From contig VXAY01002113.1 of the NCBI GenBank assembly GCA_013399855.1, positions 213,757-277,756 of the forward strand: DNA of 64,000 bases, written 5' to 3'. This DNA is from Oxyruncus cristatus. Lineage: Eukaryota; Chordata; Aves; Passeriformes; Cotingidae. Shown here one piece after another: positions 23,701-36,800 of this stretch; within the stretch, counting starts at the first letter, position 1; the number at the start of each line of letters is the position of its first letter. The position numbers were made by a program, and so were the translations under genes. Below the pieces are notes generated by a model. That model was given only the letters and a program-made list of their open reading frames with translations. It made no database searches and was not told where the DNA came from.

Positions 23701-26700
23701 AAACCCAAAAGATAGCCTTGCAAAGTTTCTGTAGTGGATTGCTGGTGGGAAAGCTTGTCATTGCCCTGTGCTTATGCACGGGGTAGCTCTTGCAACCAGA
23801 CTGTTGTGATGTGCAGAGTCTCTCTGATCCATTTTGGGGGACCTTGGGACTGCATGGGAGGTACAGATGAGAAGGGCTGCTCAGGCAAAGCCTTTGTGGT
23901 TGTACTCGAAAATGATTGTTAGATATATTTAATGGGGAACAGATTTTCCCTTCTCCCTGTGTGGTTTGGTGGGGTCAGGAGAGCCTGTGGTGCTGGCACT
24001 CTGCCTTGGGTGAGGGAAAGGACCTTGCAGGGCTTAATTGCAGGCTCGGGGTCCTGCAGGTCTGGACCTTCTCCCTCCTCCAGCCACCTGTACCTCACAC
24101 GTGGTTCGGTGACAGACCCTGCACAAACAGGGGGGCTGATTTCCCATCCCAGCAGCAAAGTGCTTGCAGGAGGAGAGCTGGGGCGGTAGGGTGGCTATTC
24201 CAGCCCCATGGAGCGCTGCAGAGGAGATCCTGGAGGGCAAAAGGCCCAGGAATGGCCAGGTGAGGTGCTGATGGAGGTGCTGCCATGGGAAGGGCCCAGG
24301 TGCCTGGCCCCGAGCCCGGCCTTGGGGAGCGCAGGACCTGTGGGATCAGGAGAGGAGGGTGGCAGGAGCTCCACTGGCTGGGCCAGCACGGGGAGCTCCC
24401 TGTGCTCAGCCGCCCTCAGCACCTCTGCACTGCTGGGCTGGAGAAGGACTTGAACGTGTGTTTAAAGACATGCCTGCGGTGCCCCTGCCGAGAGAAGGGT
24501 GTTCTGAGGAACACCAGTCTCATGCCATGTTTCCTCCAGGGCACAAACCACCAGGAGGGGAGGGGACTTCATTAGGGCTAGAAAACACTGCTTTAGCAAA
24601 TTTTGGATTCCCAGGGACAGCTGCTGACCTTTCAAAGGGCTCCAGCATAGGCTTACAGAAACTCAGACAGACACGAGGTGAGAAGGGAGGGCAGGGCAGG
24701 TCCCAGGAGCTGCTGTCCCCGGGGCTGCTCTGCCCGTGTGAGGCACGGGAGCGGCGCTGCCCGGCCGTACCCGGGCCCTGGCACAGCTCCAGCCCTCCGA
24801 GCTTCTCCTTGGCACTCTGCGAGGTCACTCTGCAGCTCCCCTGCACCCCCACTCGTTATTAATGGCACACCTGCTGCCAAGAAGGATCTTTTCCATTCTT
24901 AATCTGTGATTAACAAGGTTGTTAAAGTCATTCTCAGCTCTGCTGAAACCAAACAGAATTTTCTGTGACACACCGGGGTAAAGGCTCTATTTGAGGTAGT
25001 CTTTAATCTTAGTTCTAGGATTAAATCATTTGTAAACAGTCACATTTTATCAGCTTGGCTACAAAGTAATATATTTGTTAGTCTAATTTTAGCAACTTGT
25101 AGGTAATTCAGTATTATTTGAAATAGGTTATATAGGAGCGAGCAGGTCTAATTTTCCGCTGGTAGAACAAGGAGAGGAGTCCTTTGGTCCTGCAAAAGGC
25201 CTTGCCTGTTATGGATAGCTCATGGGTTTTAGAAAAGCTATTCCAAATGTGTGAAAAAGCAGCGTGACTGCATGTGGGGCTTTGCAGGACCAAGGCCTGC
25301 CATTGTGTTTTTTTGGCAGTGCTGTTTGACATTGCAGTACATTCTTGTAAGTACTCGTGCTGCATCTATTTTTACTGCCTTGTGCAATTAGACTTTTAGG
25401 ACAGAGCTGTAACTACTGAACATCGTGCTGAAGTTGCTGAATCCCAGTGGAAGAGATAAGCTGTATTTTCCTTAGAACTAGAGGAGGATGTAACTGTGGT
25501 GTCTCTGTGGCAATTTCATGGACACTCAAAGGTGGGGAGTGATCCTTGTGAACATAATTATTAGATTAGCCTTTCCTATAGGACTTGATTTTTCCTATTG
25601 GAAGAACGTTTCTACAGTGGAAATCTGAAAGATGTTCCCACGTGAAATCTGATGTGCAGGATGTGAAACTGTTTGCACAAAGTCATTTCAAGATGATTTC
25701 TGAGTGAGCTTGGATATGGTTTTATTGCTGCCTGGTGCTAACAGCTGAAACAGGTTACAGGAGAAAAGGGGCTGAAAGTTGATCAGCAGTGAGTGATTGT
25801 ACCTAAAATTGAGCTCTGGCCAGGAACATTTGACAGATCGAGACTCTCCTCTCCTTTCAGCACCCAGCATTTCCAGGTGATTTGATGGGAGTAGGGGCCT
25901 CTCAAAGGCTCTGTTTCCTATTCCTTTCCTATTGACTTTGCAAGGTCTAACTCCAAATGGCCTGTGCCTGCCTTAGCTCCCCTTTAAAAGGCCTTACTGG
26001 GTCAGGGGGGAATTTCACCCGCAAGTGCTGAGCTTTTGTCTTCCTATTGGGAAATTCAGGCTGAATAAATGCCAAAGAAAGCTTACATTTTCCCCCTGCT
26101 TTTCTGCCCAGCCTCTTGCACGGTTGAGTATTGGTATCCAGATCAGTGTGAACTCACACTGGTAACTGAGATTCCCCCTTAAAGGATCAAAGCTGTGCAA
26201 TGTAAAGCAGGAATGCCTTTATTTGGGTAAAAATTACAGCAGTTGGCTTGAGTTCCTGGCCCTACACATCCCGGTCCTTCACAGAGGCGATGTTTACAGG
26301 AAACATTCCCGCTTTTTTTGCAGCTGACTGAAGATATCTCATTATCTGCCTGACTGGCATATCTGCATTTGGTGAGGATTTGAGTTTAAAACACTTTCAG
26401 GAATACTCTGAACTCATAACCTGCCAGGACTCTCACTTGGGTTTGTGTGCTTGGGAAATCTGGATACCAGGGCAGGAAAGGCAAATATGAGAAGAATAAT
26501 GCGACTCAATTGACTGTGAAATTCTTGTAGGAACAGGTGCAATTGTGATCATAAACATTTGTGAGATGTTTTACTACCAGCTTTAATCCCTGCAGAGGGG
26601 AATATTTAGGAGTAGGAGAATGAATGTGGAAGTAACTTCAAAGGCTGAGTTAAAAGGTGAGGAACACGAACCTCGGGTCTGGCCAACAAGCAGCTGAGCA

Positions 26701-27389
26701 CTGAGGGGACTGTGGCTCTCTTTGGTCCATCATTCTGCTCCAGGTTGGTGCCGCTGTGATTCCAAGAGTCCCTAGAGGGGATCCTTAGGGTGGTGGTCAC
26801 CCCAGCCACTCTCCTCCCCAGCGTGACCTTATGTTTTCCCATTAGTCCCCTTTCTTTAACAGGGTAACACAAACTGTGTAACAAATCAAACAAAACCCAG
26901 GAGGGGAAAGAATGGAAGAGCAGAATTTTGCAGCTGTGGCTGCACTGTCTGTGCTGGAGAAAGGGGTGCTGGGCTGGGGTGGCTCTTTGTGCAGGGGGCT
27001 CTGAGAAAAGAGGAGGAAAAGGTCTTATTTCCTCCTGCCTTGTGGGGGGCACAAAGCTTTCCCTCAGTGAATGCACAGGAAATGCCAAAGCAGGCAAGGG
27101 GCTGAGGACTGCGTGAGGAGCTTTGGTAGGGGCTGAAAGTCCTTCCTGTGCTCGGGGCCAACCTCAGGAGCCAAATGCCACTGGTGTTCCACGGGAGCTC
27201 AGGTTTGCACAGCTCCTTGCAAAGGCCCCTCTGCCGGGTGTGTTTTTCCCGCTGCCATTAAGGAAACACAACTCACTGGTGATTTCAAAGAGGGAAACCA
27301 AGCAGCTATAAAGACAAGCACGTGGGAAGTGCTATGGAGTGATAAGGAAACCACGAGGGTAAATCAAAGCCCAAGGAGGAAGGATGTGA
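20736..27389. other. Non-coding stretch, no gene recognised
   Basis: Overlapping short ORFs occur on both strands. The GC-rich, CpG-containing patch near 24690-24850 gives open frames of up to 167 codons (24359-24862 plus), but the minus strand is equally open and no domain is visible. AT-rich DNA lies near 24900-25120. The perfect hairpin at 26144-26161 is listed separately. Confidence 0.6.
26144..26161. repeat. Perfect 8-bp inverted repeat
   Basis: CAGTGTGA at 26144-26151 is followed by AC and then TCACACTG at 26154-26161, a near-palindrome with a two-base centre. The continuation GGTAACTGAGATTC recalls the GTGTAACTGAGA stretch of old amniote repeats, so it may be a repeat relic rather than a functional site. 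Confidence 0.6.
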
Positions 27390-27850
27390 GGGGGCACACA
27401 AGTATAAATCTTTCTGAACCGATCGAGGAGCTGGTGGGGCCTTTAAGGGATGTGAATGGAGAGTCAGTGGTTGGGCTTGCTGAGGAGCTGAATGAATTCC
27501 TTGACTTGATAAGCAAGGGAGAGCAGCTAAAGGTCACATAGTCTATGGAGGACAGGGAAACACAGTGGTTTTCTATGTGGAGAGACAGAGAAGGCATATT
27601 ATTTAAAAGTTTTATGTGTGTAACCCAAGCAGACAGTTGGGAAATTAAAACTATTAAAATTGACAAGTCACCAATTTTAGATTAACTGCAACCTACAATT
27701 CCTGGACTTGGTTTCTGGCCTTGGTGTTTGAGAAGTCCCTGGGAGAGCAGTGGTGTCTGAGGAAGGAGACACAGAAAGCATTGTCTCCTTATTTAAGGGG
27801 AAAAAAAATCAGGAAAATTGCAGAGAAAGTAAAGCAGATATTACTAAAGG
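27390..27850 (+). pseudogene. Decayed CR1-type LINE fragment (start of reverse-transcriptase region)
   Basis: Pieces of the CR1 ORF2 protein appear in the right order on the plus strand but in changing frames. VGPLRDVNGESVVGLAEELN and the following EFLDL (frame 2, about 27431-27505) resemble the linker VGPLL-NGDLV-AEVLNAFF. WEIKTIKIDKSP (frame 2, from 27638) matches the KSPGPDG motif region with the GPDG part damaged. VFEKSLGEQW (frame 1, about 27724) matches IFEKSWRTGEVPEDW. LFKGKKNQEN (frame 3, about 27789) matches FKKGKKEDPGNYRP. A stop at 27539-27541, a stop after ILD and at least two frame changes show it is dead. The endonuclease part and the 3' end are absent. CR1 is the dominant LINE of birds and other reptiles. 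Confidence 0.75.
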
Positions 27851-29376
27851 GCAAGCAGCAGGCAATGCTTGAGAGCCATTTGGTAGCCAGTGGAGTGGCC
27901 CTCAATACCCAGTGGTCACATTTCTGATGTCTGTACTTTAAAAAGGCTGAATGTGCATTAAAAGTAGCACCGGCTACCACAAAGGTCTGGGTTTGGAGAG
28001 AGCTGTGAGGTGGTGTTGCAGTACTGACTGAGCAGTGCAGGGCCTGGAGCTGCACAGGTTCCCTCAGAGCAACCTGCACACCAACAACTTCCCGATTCCC
28101 CAGTTCCAGAGAAAATGGCAAACACATTCCAGTCCTAATGTTGTGAATTTTTAGACTTTAAGAGTTAAAGATTTTAGAGTGCCAATAACCTACAGTGTTT
28201 TACATCCACTCTGTGCTACTTGTCACCAGCCGGAGCAGTGACAGATGACAAGCTTGGTCAAACTGGTGCTTCCAGCTGCCCCGATCCCCTGGGATAATGC
28301 TCCTACCACAGAGACTTGGGATGTGGCAGGACGAGCTCCGTGCTCAGATGTCTTCATCATGGTCAGAACTATTGCACCATGGACGTGGTTGGATGGCAGG
28401 GTCTGAGCCTGACAGACCCTCTTTCTCCCACATCCAGTGGGATCCCATCCTGTAGATGCTGTGCTGACAGGGCAGGACCTTTGTCGGGTTATTTTAGCTA
28501 AGCCACTGTTTCCCAGCCTTATTTTCAATTTATGAAGCTCTAAACATTTGACACTGCAGGCTTGAACCCTTGTGCAGCAAACGTAAGCCCATTTACTATC
28601 TCTTTGCTCATGTAAAATCTTAGAAGCCTTTCCCAGACCTATAGAAAGGGTCTGCGTGCCCAAAGGAACCACTGCTTAATGAAGCTGTTGCTGCTTAGAG
28701 CCTTTGATTTTCATAAGCTGTGTGAAGATGGAGAGAAGCAAAGGGAGGAGGTGCAGTACCACCAGCTCTTCTCACCTTCAGGAAACCAGGAATACTCTCT
28801 CTTTGGAGGAGAATTTCAATAGAGTTCCTAAGACTCATGTCCTGCTAAAGAGCAGAGGCACAAGGCTCCTCTTGTGAGGTGTCAAGTTACCCAGGAGACA
28901 GACTGAGCAACTGAGAAATGTTGCAAGTTTTTGGAAAAGAGATTTATATATAAATGTGTTACGGGAAAAAATACCTCCGGTAATACACATGGTAATTCTT
29001 CTGTCTTACTTTGTTTGCTATCTTTCTTTCTTTATTGTTTTCAAAGATTTAAAGGAATTTAATTAAAAAGGCAGTTTAACTACCCTCTTCTTTCCAGATA
29101 ACAAACACTGAAATAAAATGAAGTGAAATACTGGAGAGCCTGCTTTATACCCCTTTTAAAACAGAACACAAAAGCTAAATGAGATCATCGGGTTTATCGG
29201 GCAAGCTGTTTCCAAGAAAGATGAGGAAGAGCTCCTGCCACTGCACAAGAAGCAGCTGAACTTTCGTCTGAGAAGTCATGGTCAGTTCTCATCATCCATC
29301 CCTGGGGAGGATAAATCCAAAGTGGAACTCAGAAGGGGATGGGGACCATGGGTGACGCTTACAGGGAGTCACCAGA
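27851..29376. other. Non-coding stretch, no gene recognised
   Basis: No CR1 3' half is recognisable after the reverse-transcriptase fragment. AT-rich DNA lies near 28935-29120. A 149-codon minus-strand open frame (28223-28672) has no recognisable domain. Confidence 0.6.
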
Positions 29377-29391
29377 GGTGTGTGTGTGTGG
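29377..29391 (+). repeat. Short GT microsatellite
   Basis: About six GT units, flanked by GAG and TTCG. It is too short to be strongly polymorphic. Confidence 0.8.
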
Positions 29392-29987
29392 TTCGTTCAG
29401 CACAGGAGAGCTGGAGCGAGAGCACTGCAGATGCTCCTGCAGAAGGAAGGGTATTGTAGAAATAAAAGGAGATCTTTGGTTGACAGGATGATTATGAACT
29501 GTCATGCCACACACAAGACTGAAATGAGGAGGTGCTCCCGGGTCTCCCTGGAAGCAGGAGCAGGGAGCACAGCCCGGGTGTCAGATGTCTGTCTGAGCCT
29601 CTGACCAGCGAGAAGGTCTCCATCTAAATCAACACGAGCTCTGCAGACTTCGAACCATGGCGGCAGGGTATTTTTAGAAGCCAATCAATCAGTGGTGACT
29701 GTTCAAGTTCAGACAAGTCAAACACAGCCTGCAAAGTTACACAGAAGCACTGTGTGTCCTGGAAGGGTTGGTGAGCCTGCTTATCCAACAAGCTGTGCCA
29801 AATCCATGAGCTGAGTTCTTTTTAGAGAGATAACCATAAGCAGTGTAAACAGGTCGTGGATTGTAAAACACACACTGTTTTAATTGAAGCAGTAAATTGC
29901 AGCTTGGACTTCCAGGGAGACCTTCTTTCAAGGTGCTAAAATTGTTCTCCAAACCTGAACATAGCTCTCGGTTGAGGGTTTTTCATC
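29392..29987. other. Non-coding stretch
   Basis: Nothing recognised. Short ORFs lie on both strands. Confidence 0.6.
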
Positions 29988-29989
29988 CT

Positions 29990-30105
29990 GGCCTTTTTTG
30001 CAGGTGAGGAATTTGAGACATAGAAGCATTTAGGGGCTACCAGGGTCCCACAGAACCTCTGAAGAATCCAGCTTGTCTCCAGGCACGTGCTGCACTGCTA
30101 CAGGG
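29990..30105 (+). repeat. MIR-like SINE fragment
   Basis: The order of blocks fits a MIR core and tail. TTTTTTGCAGGTGAGGAAT, TTGAGACATAGAAGC and ATTTAGGGGCTACCAGG are followed by GTCCCACAGAACC, GAAGAATCCAG and CTTGTCTCCAGGCACGTGCT, ending CACTGCTACAG. The family model is TTTTACAGATGAGGAAACTGAGGCA, then AGAGGTTAAGTGACTTGCCC, AAGGTCACACAG, and a TCTGACTCCAGAGCCCATGCTC-type end. The alignment is by eye but the collinearity is good. Confidence 0.68.
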
Positions 30106-33100
30106 CTGGAAGAAGAAAACAGGCACCTGTGGCCTGGCATTCCCCTTCACAGTCTGCTCAGCTGAAACAGCAGTGTTGGGGTTAGGTCAGCCTTGGGCTC
30201 TGAGTGCCAGAGGCAAGAGGGTGACATTTTGGGGGTTCTGCTACAAGGCAGCAGCATCTGAAGCCCTTGTAGATCCTTCTTCAAAGAACAGGAGCTGGAG
30301 TTCACTAACACGGAGCACAAGGAAGAGCTGATCCTTGCAGGATCCTCAGGATGCTATTCTAGTGCGTGTGGATGAAATGATAGTAATGAATCACCTCCAT
30401 GAAAAGTGCCGGCACAGCCTGGACTCAGGCTGAACCTCTAAAACCAGACACCAACAAGTCAGCGCCCAAATTAGAAAATGCTGATGTTCTGATTTCAAAA
30501 TCTCAGTTTATTTAGCTTGAAAACGGGCCTGGGGTTTTCTGTTGTCATTGACCACAGGGAAAAGAACCTGTGGCTCTTCTGTGCTGCTTCTTGTCCCTCC
30601 CTCCATCAGCTCCAGAGCTCCTCACTGGAGTCTTTACACGGCTGCACAAAATGTAGTGCACGATCTGATTCTCAATGCCAGCTGGAGTTTTGCTGATGCA
30701 TCAGAAATGTATTTTTAGGAAGGTTTCTCTATAATTATTACATTATAGCTACTGCTGGGTAGCTCAGAGTATAGTAAACAATTGCCACACTTGTTAGAGG
30801 TCATGAATACAGACAAACATTCCTCCCTGTGAGCTCTGCTGTTAAATAATAACTGGTTGTTTCGTGGTGTAGGGGGAGTGAATGCCCTCCAAGGGACGTG
30901 CTGACATTGCCCAAGCCAGTGATCCAGTTCCTGTAGTTTACACCACTTCCTCAAAGCTGCCTCCACCCGGGAACAATGGATGTGCCGAGGGACAGCGCTC
31001 GCCCTGCTGCACCTCCTCCTGTGCCTGGATCCTCTTGCCCATTCTGCAGTGGCACTCAGGTACCCTCCTCACCTGGAATTTGGGCCTCAGGGTGACGGGC
31101 AGGTGAGTGAGGAAAGCTGTGACTGTAACAACTGTGCAGGGCCCAGCTGCAACAGGATTGGCAGGAGACGTTCAGGCACACTGAGGTGGTTAAGGAATAT
31201 TTTCATGAGCAGCAGGTCTGATGAGCAGCGTTCACCCCTGTGGCGTCTCCTCTGTCTGGTGTGGAGGGAGCCTTTTCCTCGGGGAATACTAATGGTGTCC
31301 TCACCCTCCATCTGTCCTCTCCAGAGCACCTCTGGGAGCTTCAGAGCTCTGAGAGATCCTCTTCTCTGCCACGTTGAAATTGTCTGACACGTTCAAGAAC
31401 TACTCACACACACACACACAGAGTGATCCCACATAAAGCTTTGTTTAGGAATTCTGGGCTGTAGAACAATCACCTCGCCGTTTGCCCAAACAGAATGTGC
31501 AGTTGTGGTTTTCATGGTGCGGGAGAAATGTGAGGATGCAGCTGTGCCTCAGATCAGTTAATAAAACGGGCAGATTAAAGATCCCAGGGCCTCAGGAGTC
31601 CTATATCAAGGCCAAACAGAAAACAAGAACTCTGACTGAGCTGCAAAAGCTGGCCTAGAGCAGTGAGCACCAGCCTGGGGAGGTGACAGATGTGTCATTT
31701 CTGACGTCTCTTAGTCCCTCCCTGTGGTGTTGGTGGGATCTGACCTTTATTATATGGTTGAAAGAAAATGATGGAAAAACATGACAAGTGTCAGAACTCA
31801 GTCTGGAAGGAGCTCAGCAGGGATGTGTAGGGGCTCTTTGCAGCATTTCAGAGTCTTTCTAGAGCCTCTTGCTGGAGGGAAAAAGGATCTGACATCTTCC
31901 ATGTTGCTGCAGGCAGCAATTCTTGGTTGATGCCACTAAAAGCACAGCCAGGCTGCATGTGGTGGTCAGAGAAAGCCAAAACTGCCTTTAACTGTTGTCT
32001 GATGTACATGGGGAGCGATCCCCAGGGATGTCATCCCTAGTCTTGCTCCCCAGCAGACCTGGCAGTGGGGCCCTTGGGCGGCCCCTCACAGAGCTGTGTG
32101 AGGAGCCCAGGGCTGTGCAGTGGTGGGGGGGCTGCTGTGGCACACCAGGGGTTAGGGTGGGACTGGTTAAACCCCGAGAAAAGGTGCTTGTGTGAAACAG
32201 GCCTTGAGGTTTGCAAAGGACTGCAGGGGTGGAGGAGAAGCAGCCATGAACAAGCAGCGGAAGAGCTGAAATGCGTCGAAGGAGCCACCGCAGCATATGA
32301 AGGTGTGCTGTGAGGTGAATTAGGATGTGAAGATGACCAGTTAATATCAGCACCTGCGACAATCCTGTCAGTGTTTGCAGCCTGGGAGGCTGACTCAAGT
32401 CCCAGCTGCTGCCACTGGAGTGGTGACATCTTCATTGCCAGTGTTTGCTCCCTGTGCATCATTCTCTGCTCCTGCTGTTATCCAGCGAGTTGGGGACAGA
32501 TGGCACATGATCAGCAAACCTGGAGAGGGAAAACACAGTGGAACACAGAGCTCTCTTTAATGAGGGTTTATATAAATGGGAGAGAGATATGAGGGTGAAG
32601 ATGAACACTTGTTGCCTCTGGGGAGATTTCACTGAAGCAAAACTCTGACAGAAGGTTCAGTTTTGGGAGCTCAGTACTTTTGAATTGTCACCTTGCACCA
32701 GAGTGAAATATCTGCCCCCACTTCTGACCTCGACAGCCACCCTGGCACTGGGGGAAGAAGCTGACCTTGGACACACATCTGACACTTCCCTGACATGTGG
32801 TGACCACTGGGCCCTCTGCCCCCTCAAACACTCTCCATATTCATGGTGAGGAGGATGACTGAAGGAGGGAATGGCAGTCTCCACACTCAACCCCCTTGCT
32901 TTTTTTGGTTTGCCTTGCAGACTTCATGTTGTTTTAATGTAGCTCCTTGTATTTAATGCGTTTTTATTGCTTTCTCTAATAACATGACTGAGCACTAAGA
33001 GCCAAATTAAACAAGCCGTGCCAATAAGCCAAACATTTCACTCCAACCAGCAAAGAGGATGCCTCTTACCCCTACTCAAGCTTAGACATGTAAATGAAGG

Positions 33101-33589
33101 ACCTCACTACTCATCGGGGAGAACAAAGCAGAAGCTGCTGTGGTGCAGGCAGAGCTGGGCAGAGCTGGGCAGTGTCCCCAGAGCGGGTCTGAGGCTGCCC
33201 TGGACTCCCTCCCCACACGTGCTGCTCTTATCACCCTGGGTTTCGGAGTGGAAGGTGGACAAGGTAAAGGCTGGTTGTTCTCAAGGTCGTATCGTGGCAT
33301 CTTGGTCTCATGGGCTTTATCAGGCTGGGTCTTGTTTTCCCTCTAAACCCCTCTGACTTCAGCAGGAGCTGAAGTTCATGCTCTGCATTGCTGCAAGCCT
33401 TTCCATGCAATTAAAAGACAACCCCAAACCTCCTCCCCTGGTGCTGATCAGTGGTGTGGTGTTGACGTAAGTGTACTGGAGTTTCACTTACAGCAGCTGG
33501 GTAGCTGGCATTTTCATTGGACTTCTCTTCTGATTCCCTCTGTCTTTTGCACAATATTTCTGAAGGTTTTTTTTCTCTGTGTGCTTTTG
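30106..33589. other. Non-coding stretch, no gene recognised
   Basis: Open frames of up to about 140 codons (near 30980-31387 plus and 32037-32462 minus) overlap each other and show no domains. A CA microsatellite at 31403-31421 is listed separately. A tandem GGCAGAGCTGG (about two copies) lies near 33149-33170. Confidence 0.6.
31403..31421 (+). repeat. CA microsatellite
   Basis: About nine CA units in a run between TACT and GAGTGATCC. A simple repeat that may be length-polymorphic. Confidence 0.85.
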
Positions 33590-33890
33590 CCCAACAGGCC
33601 CCAGCCTTCATCTCTGTCCTCTTAGCGCTGCTTCCTGTTGTTCTCTGTGATCTCCCTTGTTCCATCTTTCTTCTCTTCTCTGGTTTCCTCCCTTTCATTT
33701 TAACCCTTTTTTGTTCACACTGGCTCAGCCCATCCTCCCAAGGGGGAAGCATATCTGTTTCATTCCTGTCTCTGTTTCCCTCCCAGCCCCACAGCTGTTC
33801 CCTCTCTTTCCCATTCCTTCAGGCCCCTCTCCTGCTCACAGCACCATCCACTGCCTTCTCTTCTTCCTCTCCCTTTCCTCCATCACTGGA
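33590..33890 (+). repeat. Long pyrimidine-rich (CT-rich) region
   Basis: About 300 bases are strongly biased to C and T on the plus strand (purine-rich on minus), with many TTCC, CTCT and TCCC tracts. A smaller CCCTCCCTCCCTCCC tract lies near 34166-34182. The bias keeps stops rare, which explains the 133- and 144-codon overlapping frames here; their Phe/Leu/Pro/Ser composition is a by-product. It resembles a long polypyrimidine stretch, with no defined repeat unit. Confidence 0.7.
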
Positions 33891-36800
33891 GGTCAACAAC
33901 AGAGAAAACAGAAAATGAACCAGGAGGGGGATGTTACAGCCAAGAATGATTTTGCCTGTGAGATGCCAAGTATTGTCTCACCAGGGTTAGTCCAGGCTGC
34001 TTTCATCTGGCTGGGCAAGCTGAACCCACCAGGCTCGAGCACTGACACAGCTTATGGTGTTTCAGGCCACACAATCTGTCATTACACCTGAGAAATTCCA
34101 GCCTGAAAGCCAAAAGCTCTGCAGTGGAGATGAGGTGGAATGTACACTTCATTTCCAACTTCCTTTCCCTCCCTCCCTCCCACCATGTGCTACACTTTCC
34201 CAGCTAAGCACCAGCATCTGTAGCCGCCGCTGTCTGTGCTTTGGCCCATGTAATTATGTGTTTTCTAGTTCTGCTCAGTCACAAGTAATCACGGAGCTGC
34301 AATCTCAGCTGGGACAGAAAATGATCTAACAGGTTGGCTCGTGTGTGATTACAGAAGATACATTCTGCCACGAATTTGTTCTGCCACTGTTTTGTGCTCC
34401 TAAGTGGAAGGCCCTGGGGGAAGGGATGAACAGGAGAGGGGGAGGCTGGTCTGTGGCACAGGTCTGTCTTCGGCCTGGGGGCAATTAAACACAGCTTAGA
34501 GTGCAAAGAGCTTCTGACTCCAGAGGGAGTTGGGCTGCACTGTGATATCTGCCTCAGAAACCATCTGACCTGCCTCAGGCACCTCTTTATGGATTTAGGG
34601 AATGATCGAATCTGGAAAGGGAACCTGATCTGTCAGCAGGTGAGTGAAAACCGAACGCACTCACAGCCACCCGTGTGCAGCCAGAACTGAGACCCCAGAG
34701 CTGCCGTTTCACTCCCTCCCCGGCTGCGATTGCATCTCCTGCCCCTTCCCCCTCTCCCTGTAATCCCTGACTCAGGCTTTGCCTTCTGCAGCAACAAAGA
34801 AAATGTCATCAGAACCCTCCTTACACTGCTGCAGCGGGAGGCTGCGATAGCCACAGTCACGGCTGGGGAATGAGCGGAGCAGTGCCGACTGTCTGTGCCA
34901 TTATTGTTCTCTGCTGCAAGCTGGAAGCAACTGAGAGAACTCACAGTCCTTCTGGAATGATCCCCCAGGACCTGAGGACCCTTCAGTGTTGGGGGGGTGT
35001 GCACAACAGTCAGGACCAGCAGTTCGATGCGTGACGGTTCCGACGAATTACCTGGATCAGGGTCAATATCCAGCACTTCCACAGGGATTACTCAGCAGTG
35101 ATCAACATCTCGATTGTGTTTGATAAAACAAGAACTGCAGGAAGGCAATATGTGAACGTGCAGGGCCACTGCAGGGTGTGCTGAAAGGGAGAACAATGCA
35201 GTGATTGCCCCCCGGTCAGGCCCTCCTGGGGACAGTTAAACAACTCCTTAGGGGACTCTCCTTGTCAGGGTTTGGGACAATCAGAGGTGTTTCCTCTGTG
35301 ATCAGGGATCTGCTCTCACAGGTTCCCTTTCTCCAACCCTGATTCAGAGCAGTCTGGTCCCTCAGCGTGTCGCAGATGCCACAGGTGATGACTCTGAGGT
35401 GCCCACCAGCATTTTCAGGGGTGAGTACACGCAGAAGGGAGATGAAAAAAGCCTCAAAGATCACTATTAGCTGACATTACCCCTTCCTAATGGAGGTGAT
35501 GGAATTGGAAAGTGAAGTTATGCCATGCAAACTGTCCATCTCTGAACGTACCATAACGGCCCTCTGCCAAGCTCTGTGGCCTATGAAAGTGCCCACTCTG
35601 CTCACAGTATTTGTTTCAGCCTTTGATAAATCATCTGTTACAGCCTGTTGAACATTTTAAAGCATTTCTTGCTAATGGATTTTTACAATGTGGTTTAAGG
35701 AATGTTGTTATTAATAAATGTAACTGCACTGAATAGTAATTTGATAAAGATGAAAGAGGCATTTATAGATTCCACTTCCCTTTCAGCTGTTGCTAGGAAT
35801 TTTCACTCCTTTGGAATATATTGAGTTTAATCTTGATTTCTTTTTGTTAAAACCAGGCTATTATATTCTGAGTCTATAAAGAGAATATGAGTGGGGTTGG
35901 ACCAGTTGTGAAGTCCCCTGTGGTGGTGCAAACGCAGTTCTTCTCAGCACATCAGAGAGGTTTCCCTGCTGTGAGAGGAAGCAAGACTGGCCCAGGTGTC
36001 CCATACGGCACTAGTGGAAAAGTGTAAAGGCAGTTTGGCACTGGGGGAGGGGGTTTTTGAAAGATGATTAATCAGTCTTAATATTGATGGAAACATGAAA
36101 TAATTTGTCCATGCTTGATAGCCAGTTTTTGCTAATGGACTGCTCTCCACTGCACTTCCATTGCAATGACTGAAGTGCTTCGTTGTGTATAAATTAATTA
36201 GGGACTTGCATCCCAGCACTGAACAGTGAGTGATTGGCTCTAGCAGAACAGGAAATGTGGAATGTCTAAAGGCTGGTATCTGCCACAAAAATGGCTCTGT
36301 AAACACTTGTGGCACACAATAATAGGAAATACTGTGAGTTATGTGGGGAGCGCATCATAAAATTATCATAGGGCTAAACAAGGGCAATTGTGAGGAGGAA
36401 TGTTAGCAAAATGGGAAAAATGGGAAACGTTTTCTGAGAAGAGAGCTTTGCTTTATTAGCAGAGACTAATGTCTTGAGCAGAGGAGACAGGTATTAATCA
36501 CGGGAAAGGATTTGTTTGCATAACTAGCAGAAAGCTGGTTCTCTTGACAAATGAGAGAAAAAAAAGTATTTTTCTGGATTGAACTTGCAGTTAAAGATCT
36601 GTCACATCCCCATGCAGACCCAGAAAGGAGCAAAGGCAGCGTGAAGCTGGAGAGGGCTGAGACGAGGACTTTGCTCCTGCCTCTCTTGGTTGCTGCGATG
36701 TGACATTGTACAGCTCCTTCTGTGTTCTGTGGCTCTTCCACAGCTCCCACCCTCTGTGTATTTTCTTTGTTAGCTCTTTCCAAGAGCAGAGAATTTCTCA

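Noticed and set aside
24359..24862. 167-codon plus-strand ORF with Gly/Pro/Arg-rich composition
   Set aside because: GC-rich patch with long opposite-strand frames. Composition is the only cause visible and no domain was recognised.
33517..34091. Overlapping 133- and 144-codon plus-strand ORFs with hydrophobic, Pro/Phe-rich peptides
   Set aside because: Produced by the pyrimidine-rich composition, which removes stop codons. Not evidence of membrane proteins.
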